37,746 nucleotides of DNA from Deltaproteobacteria bacterium (GTDB lineage: Bacteria; Desulfobacterota; Syntrophia; Syntrophales; Smithellaceae), in the NCBI GenBank assembly GCA_019136325.1, contig JAGVUJ010000154.1, forward strand, positions 1-37,746, in the 5' to 3' direction. Numbering within the stretch: the first letter of the stretch is position 1; each line of letters starts with the position of its first letter. The notes under the pieces are model-generated. The model was not told the origin of the DNA. It did no database searches and was given only the letters and a program-made list of their open reading frames with translations. Positions 16,979 through 25,763 of the stretch are shown piece after piece. Position numbers and translations under genes: made by a program.

Positions 16979-18199
16979 ATGGCGTTAATTGTTCAGAAAT
17001 TCGGCGGAACATCGGTTGCGGATATTGAAAAAATAAAAAATGTGGCGGAGAAAATCATCAGAGTAAAAAAAGCCGGCAATCAGGTGGTTGTTGTCTTATC
17101 GGCCATGGCCGGAGAAACGGACCGACTGATCAATCTGGCCCACAGCGCTTCCGATCTGCCTGATGAAAGAGAATACGATTCTTTGATTTCCACGGGAGAA
17201 CAGGTTACTGTTACGCTGCTGGCTATTGTTTTGAATGCAATGGGGTATAAAGCCAGGTCATTCCTGGGATTTCAGATTAAAATCTTGACCGATCAGGCTT
17301 ATAAGAAAGCCAGGATTTCATTAATTGATACGGGAGCGATTAAGAAGGAACTGAAAAAAGGCACCATTATTGTCGTTGCCGGTTTTCAGGGCGTGGATAA
17401 GGACAATAACATTACAACGCTGGGTCGCGGTGGTTCGGACACCAGTGCCGTGGCGCTGGCAGCGGCTTTAAAAGCCGACCAGTGCGATATTTACACGGAT
17501 GTTGACGGCGTGTATACCACAGACCCGAACGTCTGCAATAAGGCCAGAAGACTGGAAAAAATTTCCTATGATGAAATGCTGGAAATGGCCATGATGGGAG
17601 CAAAGGTTTTGCAGCCGCGGTCGGTCGAAATGGCTAAAAAATACAACGTGCCGGTTTATGTGAAATCAACTTTTTCTGATAAAGGAGGAACTCTTGTGAC
17701 CAGAGAAGATAAGGATATGGAAAGAGAAATAATTTCAGGCGTAACGTATGATCGCGATCAGGTCAAAATCACGGTTGTGCATGTTCCGGATCAACCGGGA
17801 GTGGCGGCGTCATTATTCACCCCGTTGTCTGATAAAAATATTTTTGTCGATATGATTATTCAGAATGCGAGCTCGGAAGGTTTTACCGACCTTACCTTTA
17901 CGGTGTCCAAAAAAGATTTGAAGGAAGCTCAAAAAATAGTTGAAAGCACGGCTAAAAAAGTCGGCGCCAAAAAAGTGGAAGTCGATGATCAGGTGGCCAA
18001 GATATCCGTCATCGGCGTAGGGATGGCCAGTCATTCCGGCGTAGCGGCGAAAATGTTCAAGACACTCGCTGCGGAAGGCGTCAATATTATGATGATCAGC
18101 ACGTCGGAAATCAAGATATCCTGCATCATTCAACGAAAGTACATGGAACTCGCCGTATCGGTGCTTCACGATGCTTTCGGATTGGAAAAGAAAAAATAA
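16979..18199 (+). CDS. lysC: Aspartate kinase
   Basis: First enzyme of lysine, threonine and methionine synthesis, phosphorylating aspartate. The kinase domain opens with [15 protein letters not shown] and carries [16 protein letters not shown] and [11 protein letters not shown]. Two C-terminal ACT domains (about 265-400) bind allosteric effectors, as in [12 protein letters not shown] and [14 protein letters not shown]. At 406 residues it matches the class made as alpha and beta subunits in Bacillus and Corynebacterium. Shine-Dalgarno GGAGG (16964-16968) precedes ATG 16979. An internal Shine-Dalgarno and GTG at 17681-17698 may start the beta subunit. Feedback inhibition by lysine and/or threonine is expected from the family. 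Confidence 0.96.
   Translation: MALIVQKFGGTSVADIEKIKNVAEKIIRVKKAGNQVVVVLSAMAGETDRLINLAHSASDLPDEREYDSLISTGEQVTVTLLAIVLNAMGYKARSFLGFQIKILTDQAYKKARISLIDTGAIKKELKKGTIIVVAGFQGVDKDNNITTLGRGGSDTSAVALAAALKADQCDIYTDVDGVYTTDPNVCNKARRLEKISYDEMLEMAMMGAKVLQPRSVEMAKKYNVPVYVKSTFSDKGGTLVTREDKDMEREIISGVTYDRDQVKITVVHVPDQPGVAASLFTPLSDKNIFVDMIIQNASSEGFTDLTFTVSKKDLKEAQKIVESTAKKVGAKKVEVDDQVAKISVIGVGMASHSGVAAKMFKTLAAEGVNIMMISTSEIKISCIIQRKYMELAVSVLHDAFGLEKKK
17681..17698 (+). promoter_or_regulatory. Internal ribosome binding site and in-frame GTG in lysC (putative beta-subunit start)
   Basis: AAAGGAGG at 17681-17688 lies seven bases before GTG 17696, which is in the lysC frame at codon 240. Translation from it would give a 167-residue protein (17696-18199) holding just the two ACT domains. 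Bacillus subtilis and Corynebacterium lysC make a beta subunit from an internal start at the same place, so this is a strong parallel. The purine-rich stretch also encodes KGG, so it could be chance. Confidence 0.55.
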
Positions 18200-18203
18200 A
18201 TTA

Positions 18204-18758
18204 ATGCTGATTTCGGAAAGCAAACTGAAGGGGCTGATTGCTGTCGGTTTAATCCTGGCGATCATCCCCTTTATTGTTTTGATTTTTCGTTCAGCGCTTA
18301 CATTGAAAATTCCCGAATATGCCGATCAATGCATCCATTGCTCGGTGGTGGAAGTTGTCGGAGATGAGCACGCTTCCGGAATTTATTACGTTCCCCCGGG
18401 AACTCTCGTCAACCGATTTTTAAAATCAGCGGGTATCGCGAAGCGGTTTAAAAATAATTTTGAACTCAAAAACGGAATGAAACTGATTGTCCATCCCGGG
18501 TCGGAGAAAATGGAAATTGTTGTTGCGGAGATACACAATGCAGCGAAGATTTCCATCGGGATGCCCATCGATATTAATCGGGCCAGCGAAGAAGATTTGG
18601 TTTTAATTAAGGGGATCGGTCCGGTCACGGCGAAAAAAATACTGGAATTGCGGCAGAAGTCAAAAGGGATAAAAGATATGAAACAGTTGATGCAAATCAA
18701 AGGGATCAAGGAGAAAAGACTCGGGAAAATAGAAAAATATTTATATGTGAAAAAATAA
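18204..18758 (+). CDS. ComEA-like helix-hairpin-helix membrane-anchored protein
   Basis: A 184-residue protein with an N-terminal membrane anchor (about residues 9-29), a middle region with a CIHC pair and a possible SLBB-like fold, and a C-terminal helix-hairpin-helix pair. The latter starts IDINRASEEDLVLIKGIGPVTAKKIL and repeats as MKQLMQIKGIKEKRLGKI, the ComEA DNA-binding pattern. ComEA proteins bind incoming DNA outside the inner membrane during transformation; many relatives in non-competent species are of unknown use. I chose ATG 18204, just after the lysC stop; the frame continues upstream into lysC. A terminator follows. Confidence 0.85.
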   Translation: MLISESKLKGLIAVGLILAIIPFIVLIFRSALTLKIPEYADQCIHCSVVEVVGDEHASGIYYVPPGTLVNRFLKSAGIAKRFKNNFELKNGMKLIVHPGSEKMEIVVAEIHNAAKISIGMPIDINRASEEDLVLIKGIGPVTAKKILELRQKSKGIKDMKQLMQIKGIKEKRLGKIEKYLYVKK

Positions 18759-18778
18759 AAAAAAGTATTTCCGGTTAC

Positions 18779-18804
18779 GGCCAACGGTGTTTGTGGCCTT
18801 TTTT
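18779..18804 (+). terminator. Probable terminator after the ftsH-comEA-like gene run
   Basis: GGCCA at 18779-18783 pairs with TGGCC at 18794-18798 and is followed by TTTTTT (18799-18804). The stem is short. The remaining gap to 19007 holds no gene or RNA I recognise. Confidence 0.5.
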
Positions 18805-19007
18805 CTTGCACAGCGATTTATTTCCTTCGTTTGCCGCATCACGGTGTTGCGCGCCCGGTATTATTTTCCCATTGCATCGGCTTTTGGATCCTTCAACCAA
18901 CCTTTCAGATTATTCTTTGTTCGTTTAAATGCGTCTCACAATATTCGGCAGACTTCAACACACGTCAGTCTCTGAGGGCCGGGGCGTCACGAAACCGGAC
19001 ATCAGGA

Positions 19008-19658
19008 TTATTCGTTACTGTATGATCTGTAGAAACTTAAGACGCGTCTGACGTAATTTTGAGTTTCGCGATAGGGAGGAATGTTATAGTTGTATTTGGC
19101 AACGGCTCTTTCTCCTGCATTGTAAGCGGCGAGGGCCAGTTCCAGATTGTTTTTATAGGTTTTCAGCAGGTAGCTCAAATAACGGGCTCCGCCTTCGATG
19201 TTGCTTTCCGGATGAAAGCTGTCCTTGACGTTCAGATCGGAAGCGGTTGCGGGCATTAACTGCATCAGCCCCTGCGCTCCCACCGGTGAGACGGCCCGAT
19301 GATTAAAATTGGATTCTGCTTTAATCACGGCTTTGATCAGAGCGGAATCAAGGTTAAACTTGTCGGCTGCCCTGCTGATAATATGATCATATTTGTTGAC
19401 GTCAAGATTGGGCTGGAACAGAATTCTCTTTTCTCTCATAATCATAACGTATTTTACGTTAGGATTAGAGGGCACGTTGGTCAGGTGTAATACCCCTTCA
19501 TGGTCTTCATATTTAAAGATATCGGCGCGCGCACTTTCTGTTGTTGAAATTCCAATCATGATTGAAAATCCAGCCATAACAGCGAACGAAAATAAAAAAA
19601 TATTGAATTTGGAAGATCGATATCGTTTTTTCCACATAGATGTATAATACTTTATCAA
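19008..19658 (-). CDS. Lytic transglycosylase with N-terminal DUF4124
   Basis: Exported peptidoglycan-cleaving enzyme of 216 residues. An N-terminal hydrophobic signal (about residues 17-45, ending near ARA) leads to a DUF4124 segment ADIFKYEDHEGVLHLTNVPS. The SLT domain follows from about residue 88: the catalytic glutamate is in AVIKAESNFNH, followed by SPVGAQGLMQLMPATA, GGARYLSYLL and ALAAYNAGERAV. It makes 1,6-anhydro-muropeptides during wall turnover or assembly of trans-envelope machines. The start is uncertain; ATG at 19637 (MWKKRYR) is an alternative. It is separated by 107 bases from the SDR gene upstream. Confidence 0.93.
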   Translation of the reverse strand: MIKYYTSMWKKRYRSSKFNIFLFSFAVMAGFSIMIGISTTESARADIFKYEDHEGVLHLTNVPSNPNVKYVMIMREKRILFQPNLDVNKYDHIISRAADKFNLDSALIKAVIKAESNFNHRAVSPVGAQGLMQLMPATASDLNVKDSFHPESNIEGGARYLSYLLKTYKNNLELALAAYNAGERAVAKYNYNIPPYRETQNYVRRVLSFYRSYSNE

Positions 19659-19765
19659 TTTCTAAAGTTCAACTTTTTTTTAACGATAGAAACCAGAAGG
19701 TTGTCATTTTCTGTCGGTCATGCAAAGGATTATCCGGAAATGTCGGATACGATATATATTTTAAA

Positions 19766-20518
19766 CTAAATGGTCATGCCCCCGTCGACCGCGATAACCT
19801 GTCCGGTTATGTAGTTTGATGCATCGGAAGCGAGAAAGATTGCCGCGCCGACCATGTCTTCCGGTTCCGCCGGACGTGCCAGCGGCGTTCTGCTCATGGC
19901 GATATTCAGAATATCCTGATTGGACCATAACGGTTCGCTGAATTTGGTTTTGGTCAAACTCGGAGCGATGGCGTTGACTCTGATGTTATAGATCGCCCAC
20001 TGTTGAGCCATGACTTTAGTGGCCATGATGACGCCGGCTTTGCTGATCGAGTAGACAGGCAGGATGTCGGGAGAGATGCCGGCGACCGATGCCACATTAA
20101 TGATTTTACCTCCGCTCTGCTCCCGCATGGTGCGTGCGACGGATTGACTCAGGAAAAACAGACCTTTGAGATTCAAATTCATAATGGAGTCCCACGCTCG
20201 ATCATCGATGTCCATGGCTGAGGCCATGGAGGGATTGGTGGCGGCGTTATTGACCAGAATGTCGATTCTGCCGAATTCCTTCATGGCGAGTTCGACGAGG
20301 TTCTTAATTTCTTCAAGTCTGCCGATATGCGTTGCCACCGGCAGACATTTTCTTCCTGTTTGCCTGATATCTGAAGCGGCTGTTTCCAGATCGGCGATTT
20401 TCCGGCTGGCGATTATAAGATCGGCGCCCGACTCGGCCATGGCCCGGGCGATCGACCTGCCGATGCCCCTGCTGGCTCCGGTCACCAGCGCCACTTTATT
20501 TTCCAGAGATAAATTCAT
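19766..20518 (-). CDS. SDR family oxidoreductase
   Basis: Classical short-chain dehydrogenase/reductase of 250 residues. The cofactor motif TGASRGIG is at residues 14-21, NNAA near 90, the catalytic serine in VASVAG, and YSISK near 156-160. The C-terminal ITGQVIAVDGGMTI is typical of 3-oxoacyl-ACP-reductase and glucose-dehydrogenase-like members. Arg after the GASRGIG motif and the SR of IIASRK suggest NADPH, but this is only indicative. The Shine-Dalgarno GGAGG lies nine bases before the ATG. It follows ybeY by 25 bases and may be in the same transcript. Substrate is not predictable. Confidence 0.9.
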   Translation of the reverse strand: MNLSLENKVALVTGASRGIGRSIARAMAESGADLIIASRKIADLETAASDIRQTGRKCLPVATHIGRLEEIKNLVELAMKEFGRIDILVNNAATNPSMASAMDIDDRAWDSIMNLNLKGLFFLSQSVARTMREQSGGKIINVASVAGISPDILPVYSISKAGVIMATKVMAQQWAIYNIRVNAIAPSLTKTKFSEPLWSNQDILNIAMSRTPLARPAEPEDMVGAAIFLASDASNYITGQVIAVDGGMTI

Positions 20519-20543
20519 CGTGGTTGCCTCCTGAAAAGAAATA

Positions 20544-21002
20544 TCATATCAAGACTTTGGTTTGAACGTTCATTTGATTAAAGACCTCTGTTTCCTTCCG
20601 GTGCATTTCTATGGCTTTTTCCCGGGAGGTGTTTTCATGATTGTAACCCAGCAAATGAAGAATGCCATGGATAAGAAGAAAATCAATCTCCTGCTGGAAG
20701 GTAAGATTTCCTCTTGCGGCGTCTCTTTGCGCTGTTTCCAGAGAAATAATGACATCGCCCATGATTTTCGGATTGATGTTGCCGTATTCTCCTTCCTGCA
20801 TGGAAAAGGATATAACGTTCGTGGGCTTGTTTCTGCCCAGGTAGTGATGATTCAGCCTCTTAATGGTTTCGTCATCCGTGAAGACGACGCTTATTTCTTT
20901 ATTTGTACAGTCGAGAATTTTGAAAATTCCGGAAATCGCTCTGCGGATTTTTCTCTTGTCGATTTCATACAGGGACTGTCTGTTTTCGATTTGTATTTTC
21001 AT
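20544..21002 (-). CDS. ybeY: Endoribonuclease / rRNA maturation factor YbeY
   Basis: Metal-dependent RNase needed for 16S rRNA 3'-end maturation and ribosome quality control; 152 residues, normal size. The metal site HGILHLLGYNHEN (about 115-127) keeps all three histidines, but the usual aspartate of GYDH is asparagine. NVISFSM and GDVIIS blocks are also present. The start lies 38 bases inside the end of pgpH in another frame; GGAAGG about 19 bases upstream is the only purine run near it. The order phoH-pgpH-ybeY is widely conserved. Confidence 0.94.
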   Translation of the reverse strand: MKIQIENRQSLYEIDKRKIRRAISGIFKILDCTNKEISVVFTDDETIKRLNHHYLGRNKPTNVISFSMQEGEYGNINPKIMGDVIISLETAQRDAARGNLTFQQEIDFLLIHGILHLLGYNHENTSREKAIEMHRKETEVFNQMNVQTKVLI

Positions 21003-23322
21003 GAGAGTCTTTCTTGCCGTTGCCTTCCTTTTGCGCGTGTTCAGGATAATCGACGCGATGATGAAAAATCCCCGTAAGAATCTTGGTGAACGTTTCCGCT
21101 ATCGTATTTAAGTTGCTTAATGTCAATTCGCATTCGTCAAGTTGTCCGTCCATGTAAATGCCTTCAATTCTTTCCCTGACCAGGGACTTGATTCTGGCCG
21201 GTGTCGGATTGGATAGCGTCCGGGAGGACGCTTCAATAACATCGGCCAGCATGATCAGACCGGCTTCTTTGGTCTGCGGTTTCGGACCGGGATAACGAAA
21301 ATCACTTTCCGACAACGAACGGATGGATTCATCCTTGTCTTTTTTTGCTTTATCATAGAAATAACTGACCATGCTTGTTCCATGATGCTGACGGATGATG
21401 TTAATAATCGGGCGTCCGAGCTTTGCCTCTTCGGCCAGTTCGCATCCGTCTTTGACATGAGAAATAATAATCAGACCGCTCATTTTCGGCGACAGCTTAT
21501 CGTGCCGGTTATCCGAATTCTGCTGATTCTCAATGAAATACAGGGGTTTTTTCATTTTGCCAATATCATGATAGAAGGAACTGACCTTGACCAGCAGTGA
21601 ATTGGCTCCGATGGCTTCGGCGGCGGATTCCGCCAGCGAGGAAACGATGATGCTGTGATGATAGGTTCCCGGCGCCTCAATAATCATTCTCTGAAAAAGG
21701 GGTTGATTGAGATTAGCCAGTTCCAGAAGTTTGATGTCGGTAATGAAGCCGAAAACACTTTCGAAAAGAGGGGTGATTCCCGCGACCAGAATGCCGGTAG
21801 TGATGCCTCCGACAAATCCCATGATCAGTTTTAACAGGAGATCGTTGAGAATATTCCCCGTGATCAGGTTCAGACAGAAAATGGCGACCATATTGATCAT
21901 TCCCAAAAACAGGCCGATTTTCAGAAAAACAGAACGCTGGCGAATGCGCACGATCTGGTAAGATGCGGCAATCGATCCGAGAAAAGAAAAAAGAGGGAAA
22001 ACAATCTTTTCATCGAAAATAAACCCGATCAGGAAGGATGTCAGCGCGCTGATGATCAGAGCGACATTCCTGTTGATTAAAATGGCTGTTGTCATCGCGC
22101 CCAGGGCAAAGGGAATAGCGAAAAAACAGGCCTCCGTCGGTATGAAAGGAAAGGATCTGTTGACGGCGATGGAAATAAAAATTCCGATTTTGATAAAAAG
22201 GATTTGCAGCAGAGCGACAATGCCGAAAACGAACAGATCGAGATTGGAGCGGTCGGTCGTTTTGCTCCAGTTCCGTGTGCGCCAGAGATAAAGGACGATG
22301 GAAAGGAACATGGCCGTCAAGAAAAATCCCAGCATGACGGTGAGTCTGGAGAATCTGTTTTCCTGCGCATCTTTAAAATAGGCGTTTAATTTGGCCAGTT
22401 CCAGGTAGCCGATTTTTTCTCCTTCCCGCACGATCATCTCATTTTTCTGCACCTGAAAAAACGTGGATGTCGTGTCTCCCATGAGCGCCATCTTCTTTTT
22501 CTCAGTGATTTCCTTGTTAAAAGTCAGATTGGGTTCGATGAGTTTTTTGGCCAGGGAAAAGGCGGTTTCTTTCAAAGCGTTCTCATCATTGCGGAAAATC
22601 ATGTTGACCGTTTTTAAAAGTGGTTCATCAATCTCATAGATGCTCAGCAATGAAGACGTGTCGCGGATATCTTCTGAAATCTGGGTTTTCAAATTTCTGA
22701 TGACAATGCCTTTTTGTTTTTCCGATTTGCCAAAAATATCGCTGGTGATAAATCTGTTTTCATAGAAGGAAATAATCAGTTGGGAAAATTTCTGCTGTAA
22801 TTCTTCGGAAAACTTATGTTCATTTAAAACATAAAATTCTTCCGGACTTAAATAAACGCCCATATTGGATTCCAGGCGTTTCTTTTCTTTATGTAAAATA
22901 CGGGCATCACCGCTTTTCAATGTGTTGACGTCCCGAACATTATTTTGATTTTCGGCGGCCAGGGCAAAAGACTTTACGAATTTTCTTGCGATGTTGTCGG
23001 GGATCTGGCTGTTATAGTTATAGACGGGTTTGATGTTTTCTGCGTCAATGATTTTCTTTTCTTCCGTGGCCTGTTTGTCTTCAACCAGAAAGGCGAAGTC
23101 CGCTTTGATGTTTTTAGGAGCGATCATGCCGATCTGAAATTGTGGTTCGGAAAAATTAAGTTCCGGCGCCATGATCAGCGCCAGAATGGAACAGAGGACG
23201 ACGGCAATGGCCCATCTTTGGAACAGACTGTTTTTTACGAAACCGAAATAAGGTGATCCTTTTTCCAGTGCCTTTTTGTAAACTTCCGAAGCCTTCGTTT
23301 TGATGGGTTCAATGTAATTCAT
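20965..23322 (-). CDS. HD-domain membrane phosphodiesterase of the 7TMR-HDED (PgpH) family
   Basis: A 785-residue membrane protein. One N-terminal helix (about 35-52) is followed by a large extracytoplasmic domain, a seven-helix bundle (about 325-510) and a cytoplasmic HD domain with APGTYHHSIIVSSLAESAA, FYHDIGK and QHHGTSMVSYFY. PgpH of Listeria hydrolyses cyclic di-AMP; whether this protein does so here is inferred from family. The C-terminal tail is polar and its last codons overlap ybeY by 38 bases. It begins 8 bases after phoH, so the three genes form an operon. Confidence 0.93.
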   Translation of the reverse strand: MNYIEPIKTKASEVYKKALEKGSPYFGFVKNSLFQRWAIAVVLCSILALIMAPELNFSEPQFQIGMIAPKNIKADFAFLVEDKQATEEKKIIDAENIKPVYNYNSQIPDNIARKFVKSFALAAENQNNVRDVNTLKSGDARILHKEKKRLESNMGVYLSPEEFYVLNEHKFSEELQQKFSQLIISFYENRFITSDIFGKSEKQKGIVIRNLKTQISEDIRDTSSLLSIYEIDEPLLKTVNMIFRNDENALKETAFSLAKKLIEPNLTFNKEITEKKKMALMGDTTSTFFQVQKNEMIVREGEKIGYLELAKLNAYFKDAQENRFSRLTVMLGFFLTAMFLSIVLYLWRTRNWSKTTDRSNLDLFVFGIVALLQILFIKIGIFISIAVNRSFPFIPTEACFFAIPFALGAMTTAILINRNVALIISALTSFLIGFIFDEKIVFPLFSFLGSIAASYQIVRIRQRSVFLKIGLFLGMINMVAIFCLNLITGNILNDLLLKLIMGFVGGITTGILVAGITPLFESVFGFITDIKLLELANLNQPLFQRMIIEAPGTYHHSIIVSSLAESAAEAIGANSLLVKVSSFYHDIGKMKKPLYFIENQQNSDNRHDKLSPKMSGLIIISHVKDGCELAEEAKLGRPIINIIRQHHGTSMVSYFYDKAKKDKDESIRSLSESDFRYPGPKPQTKEAGLIMLADVIEASSRTLSNPTPARIKSLVRERIEGIYMDGQLDECELTLSNLNTIAETFTKILTGIFHHRVDYPEHAQKEGNGKKDSHENTNRKQTVPV

Positions 23323-23330
23323 AATGATCG

Positions 23331-24323
23331 TTATGATTGCTTGCCGTTTTTTCGTTGATCAAGATTGGCGTAGGCCTTGATGATGTCCTGAACCAGCGGA
23401 TGCCGGATAACGTCAATTTCCGAAAAGTGAACAAACCGGATACCGGCGCTTCTCTTTAAAACTTTTTCCGCTTCAATCAATCCGGAAACTTTTTCTGTCG
23501 GCAGGTCGACCTGGGTGATATCGCCGGTGATCACCGCTTTGGAGCCGAAGCCCAGCCTGGTTAAAAACATTTTCATCTGTTCTGAGGTGGTATTTTGCGC
23601 TTCATCAAGGATAATAAACGAATCATTCAGTGTTCTGCCGCGCATAAAGGCGAGCGGCGCGACTTCGATGAGTCCTTTGTGAATAAAAGCAGTGGCTCTT
23701 TCCATGTCAATCATGTCATACAGAGCGTCATAAAGGGGGCGCAGATACGGGTTGACCTTTTCCGCCAGATCTCCGGGTAAGAATCCCAGCCGTTCTCCGG
23801 CTTCCACTGCGGGCCGAGCCAGAATAATTCGCTGCACCTTCCGCTCCATCAGATAGGATACGGCCATGGCCATGGCCAGATATGTTTTCCCGGTTCCGGC
23901 GGGGCCGATGGAAAAGACCATGTCGGCGCTTCTCATATATTCAATATAAAGTCTCTGCGCGATGCTTTTAGGGGTAATCACACGTTTCTGGGAAGATATT
24001 AAAACGGTATCCAGAAAGATACTGGCCAGCTCGAACGTTATATCTTCGGAAAGAATCCGGTGGGCATAATCGATATCGGCGGATTGAATATGCCAGCCTT
24101 TTTCCATGATCGCATAAAGCTGCCGGAGCATCGCGCTGATTTTATGGACATTCCCGTTTTTACCAGCCACGGTGATACTGTTGCCCCAGGCCTTGACTTT
24201 TACCGGTTCCAGCTTTTCAATGAATTTTAAATTCTTATCATGCTCGCCGCAGAGATTTTTCAGCAGATTCTGGTCCGCAAAGAAAAGTTTCTCAACGCCT
24301 TCGCTTTTAGTTGCCTTGATCAA
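23331..24323 (-). CDS. PhoH-like ATPase (YbeZ type)
   Basis: Cytosolic P-loop ATPase of 330 residues. Walker A GPAGTGKT is near residues 140-147, followed by ILARPAVEAGERLGFLPGDL, FIILDEAQNTT (Walker B) and LTRLGFGSKAVITGDITQVDLP, all diagnostic of PhoH/YbeZ. An N-terminal KH-like region precedes. YbeZ partners YbeY in rRNA processing, which matches the operon order here. The start is TTG at 24323, preceded by AGAGG at a rather long spacing of 12 bases. The 177-base gap upstream has a perfect TATAAT on the minus strand (24443-24438) that might be a -10. Confidence 0.95.
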   Translation of the reverse strand: MIKATKSEGVEKLFFADQNLLKNLCGEHDKNLKFIEKLEPVKVKAWGNSITVAGKNGNVHKISAMLRQLYAIMEKGWHIQSADIDYAHRILSEDITFELASIFLDTVLISSQKRVITPKSIAQRLYIEYMRSADMVFSIGPAGTGKTYLAMAMAVSYLMERKVQRIILARPAVEAGERLGFLPGDLAEKVNPYLRPLYDALYDMIDMERATAFIHKGLIEVAPLAFMRGRTLNDSFIILDEAQNTTSEQMKMFLTRLGFGSKAVITGDITQVDLPTEKVSGLIEAEKVLKRSAGIRFVHFSEIDVIRHPLVQDIIKAYANLDQRKNGKQS

Positions 24324-24500
24324 AATAATAATCAGCCTCTAAAATATGTGATAATCCTTCGAACTCAATTTAATGTTAACACCTATCATGTTGATTTATG
24401 TAATGCAATACATATTGATAAGCTTCTAAACGCCTGTATTATAATCATCTTCCATCGAAAAATCATCGTTTCGAATAAGGTTTGTCGGAGATTTTACAGA

Positions 24501-25742
24501 TCATTTGCGTAAAAAAAGATAGGCGAAAACCTTGGCATTGCCGATCATATTCCCGATGGGACAGTTTTCATCCGGTTGATGAGCTGTCTGATTGGTTTTT
24601 GACCATACCGCCACAGGGTAATTTTTCTTGCGGATATAGGAAGCGACCGTTCCGGCGCCCACACCACCGGCAAATGTTTTAACGCCATACACGGCATGGA
24701 CGGCTTCTTTTAAGGCTAAAACCACCGGAGCGTCGGAGGCCGTAGGTTTGGCCGATTGAACATATTGCGCCATGGATATTTCTATCTGGACCTTGAATTT
24801 TTTTTCAATCTTGCGAACGATTTCCCGAATGGCCGCGAGGACATCCTTTAAATCATATTCCGGCAGAACACGGCAATCCATGCAGAAAACATCCTCACCG
24901 GGAATCGTGTTGATATTGCCGACATTAGCCTCTTTTTTCGTCGGTTCAAAAGTGCTTTGCGGAGGATCAAAGAGCGGATCCGTTGAGGGAAACATTTTTC
25001 TCAAGGTGACGAGTTTTGTTACCAGATGCGATGCCGCAACAAACGCATTATTGCCCAGTTGCGGATTAGAGCCATGGCACTGCTTCCCTTTTGTTTTGAA
25101 GCAAATCCAGAGCATGCTTTTTTCCGCAACTTCAATCAGAGAGCCCTCGGGATTCCCCGAATCGGGAACAACAATCAAGTCGTCACGGCTAAAAAGATTT
25201 TCCGTGTGATCAATCATATAAAAAAGCCCCTTGTTGCTCGACGTTTCTTCGTCGGAGACAAAAGCAAGATGGATCGAATTTTCCGGAATCACGCCTTCAT
25301 CCATTAACGCCCTGGCGGCAAAAATGGAAGCGACCATGTCCTGCTGGTTGTCTTCCACGCCGCGGCCGTAGATACGATCGTCTTTGACGTACGCCTTATA
25401 GGGATCACTGCTCCAGAGACGCCGTTCGCCGGGCGGGACAATATCCATATGGGTGATGATCCAGATGAATCTGTTTTTATTTTTTCCTTCAAGCGTCGTG
25501 ACGAAATTAGGACGGATGCCCGGGGAAACCCTTTCATCCGGCGCGTCGTAATGACGGAAATTTTTAAAACCCATTTTCATCAGGCGTTCTTTGAGAAAAT
25601 TTGCCTTGAGGAATTCCCCGTCGCCGCCGTTTTCCGGTCCTTCTGCCGGACAGGCGCAAAGCTGTGTCTGCAATTCAATCATCGCGTCGCGATAGGAATC
25701 TATTTTTGCGGATACTTTCTTGAATAGTGTTTCGTCGATCAT
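24501..25742 (-). CDS. M20 family metallo-hydrolase (ArgE/DapE-like)
   Basis: Zinc-dependent amidohydrolase or peptidase of 413 residues, cytosolic. The metal ligands are visible: His and Asp in ITHMDIVPPG, Asp in GRGVEDNQQDM, Glu-Glu in VSDEETSSN, Asp in VVPDSGNPEG and His in NQTAHQPDE. A dimerisation domain lies around residues 200-310. Members remove acyl groups from amino acids, cut dipeptides or desuccinylate diaminopimelate; the exact substrate cannot be assigned. It lies 21 bases after the inactive M16 gene and probably ends that operon, suggesting a link with peptide degradation. Confidence 0.92.
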   Translation of the reverse strand: MIDETLFKKVSAKIDSYRDAMIELQTQLCACPAEGPENGGDGEFLKANFLKERLMKMGFKNFRHYDAPDERVSPGIRPNFVTTLEGKNKNRFIWIITHMDIVPPGERRLWSSDPYKAYVKDDRIYGRGVEDNQQDMVASIFAARALMDEGVIPENSIHLAFVSDEETSSNKGLFYMIDHTENLFSRDDLIVVPDSGNPEGSLIEVAEKSMLWICFKTKGKQCHGSNPQLGNNAFVAASHLVTKLVTLRKMFPSTDPLFDPPQSTFEPTKKEANVGNINTIPGEDVFCMDCRVLPEYDLKDVLAAIREIVRKIEKKFKVQIEISMAQYVQSAKPTASDAPVVLALKEAVHAVYGVKTFAGGVGAGTVASYIRKKNYPVAVWSKTNQTAHQPDENCPIGNMIGNAKVFAYLFLRK

Positions 25743-25763
25743 AAGTTTTCCTTTAAGAATACG

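Noticed and set aside
18787..19025. Short plus-strand frames between the ComEA-like gene and the transglycosylase
   Set aside because: Low-complexity translations without start signals; they extend into the convergent gene.
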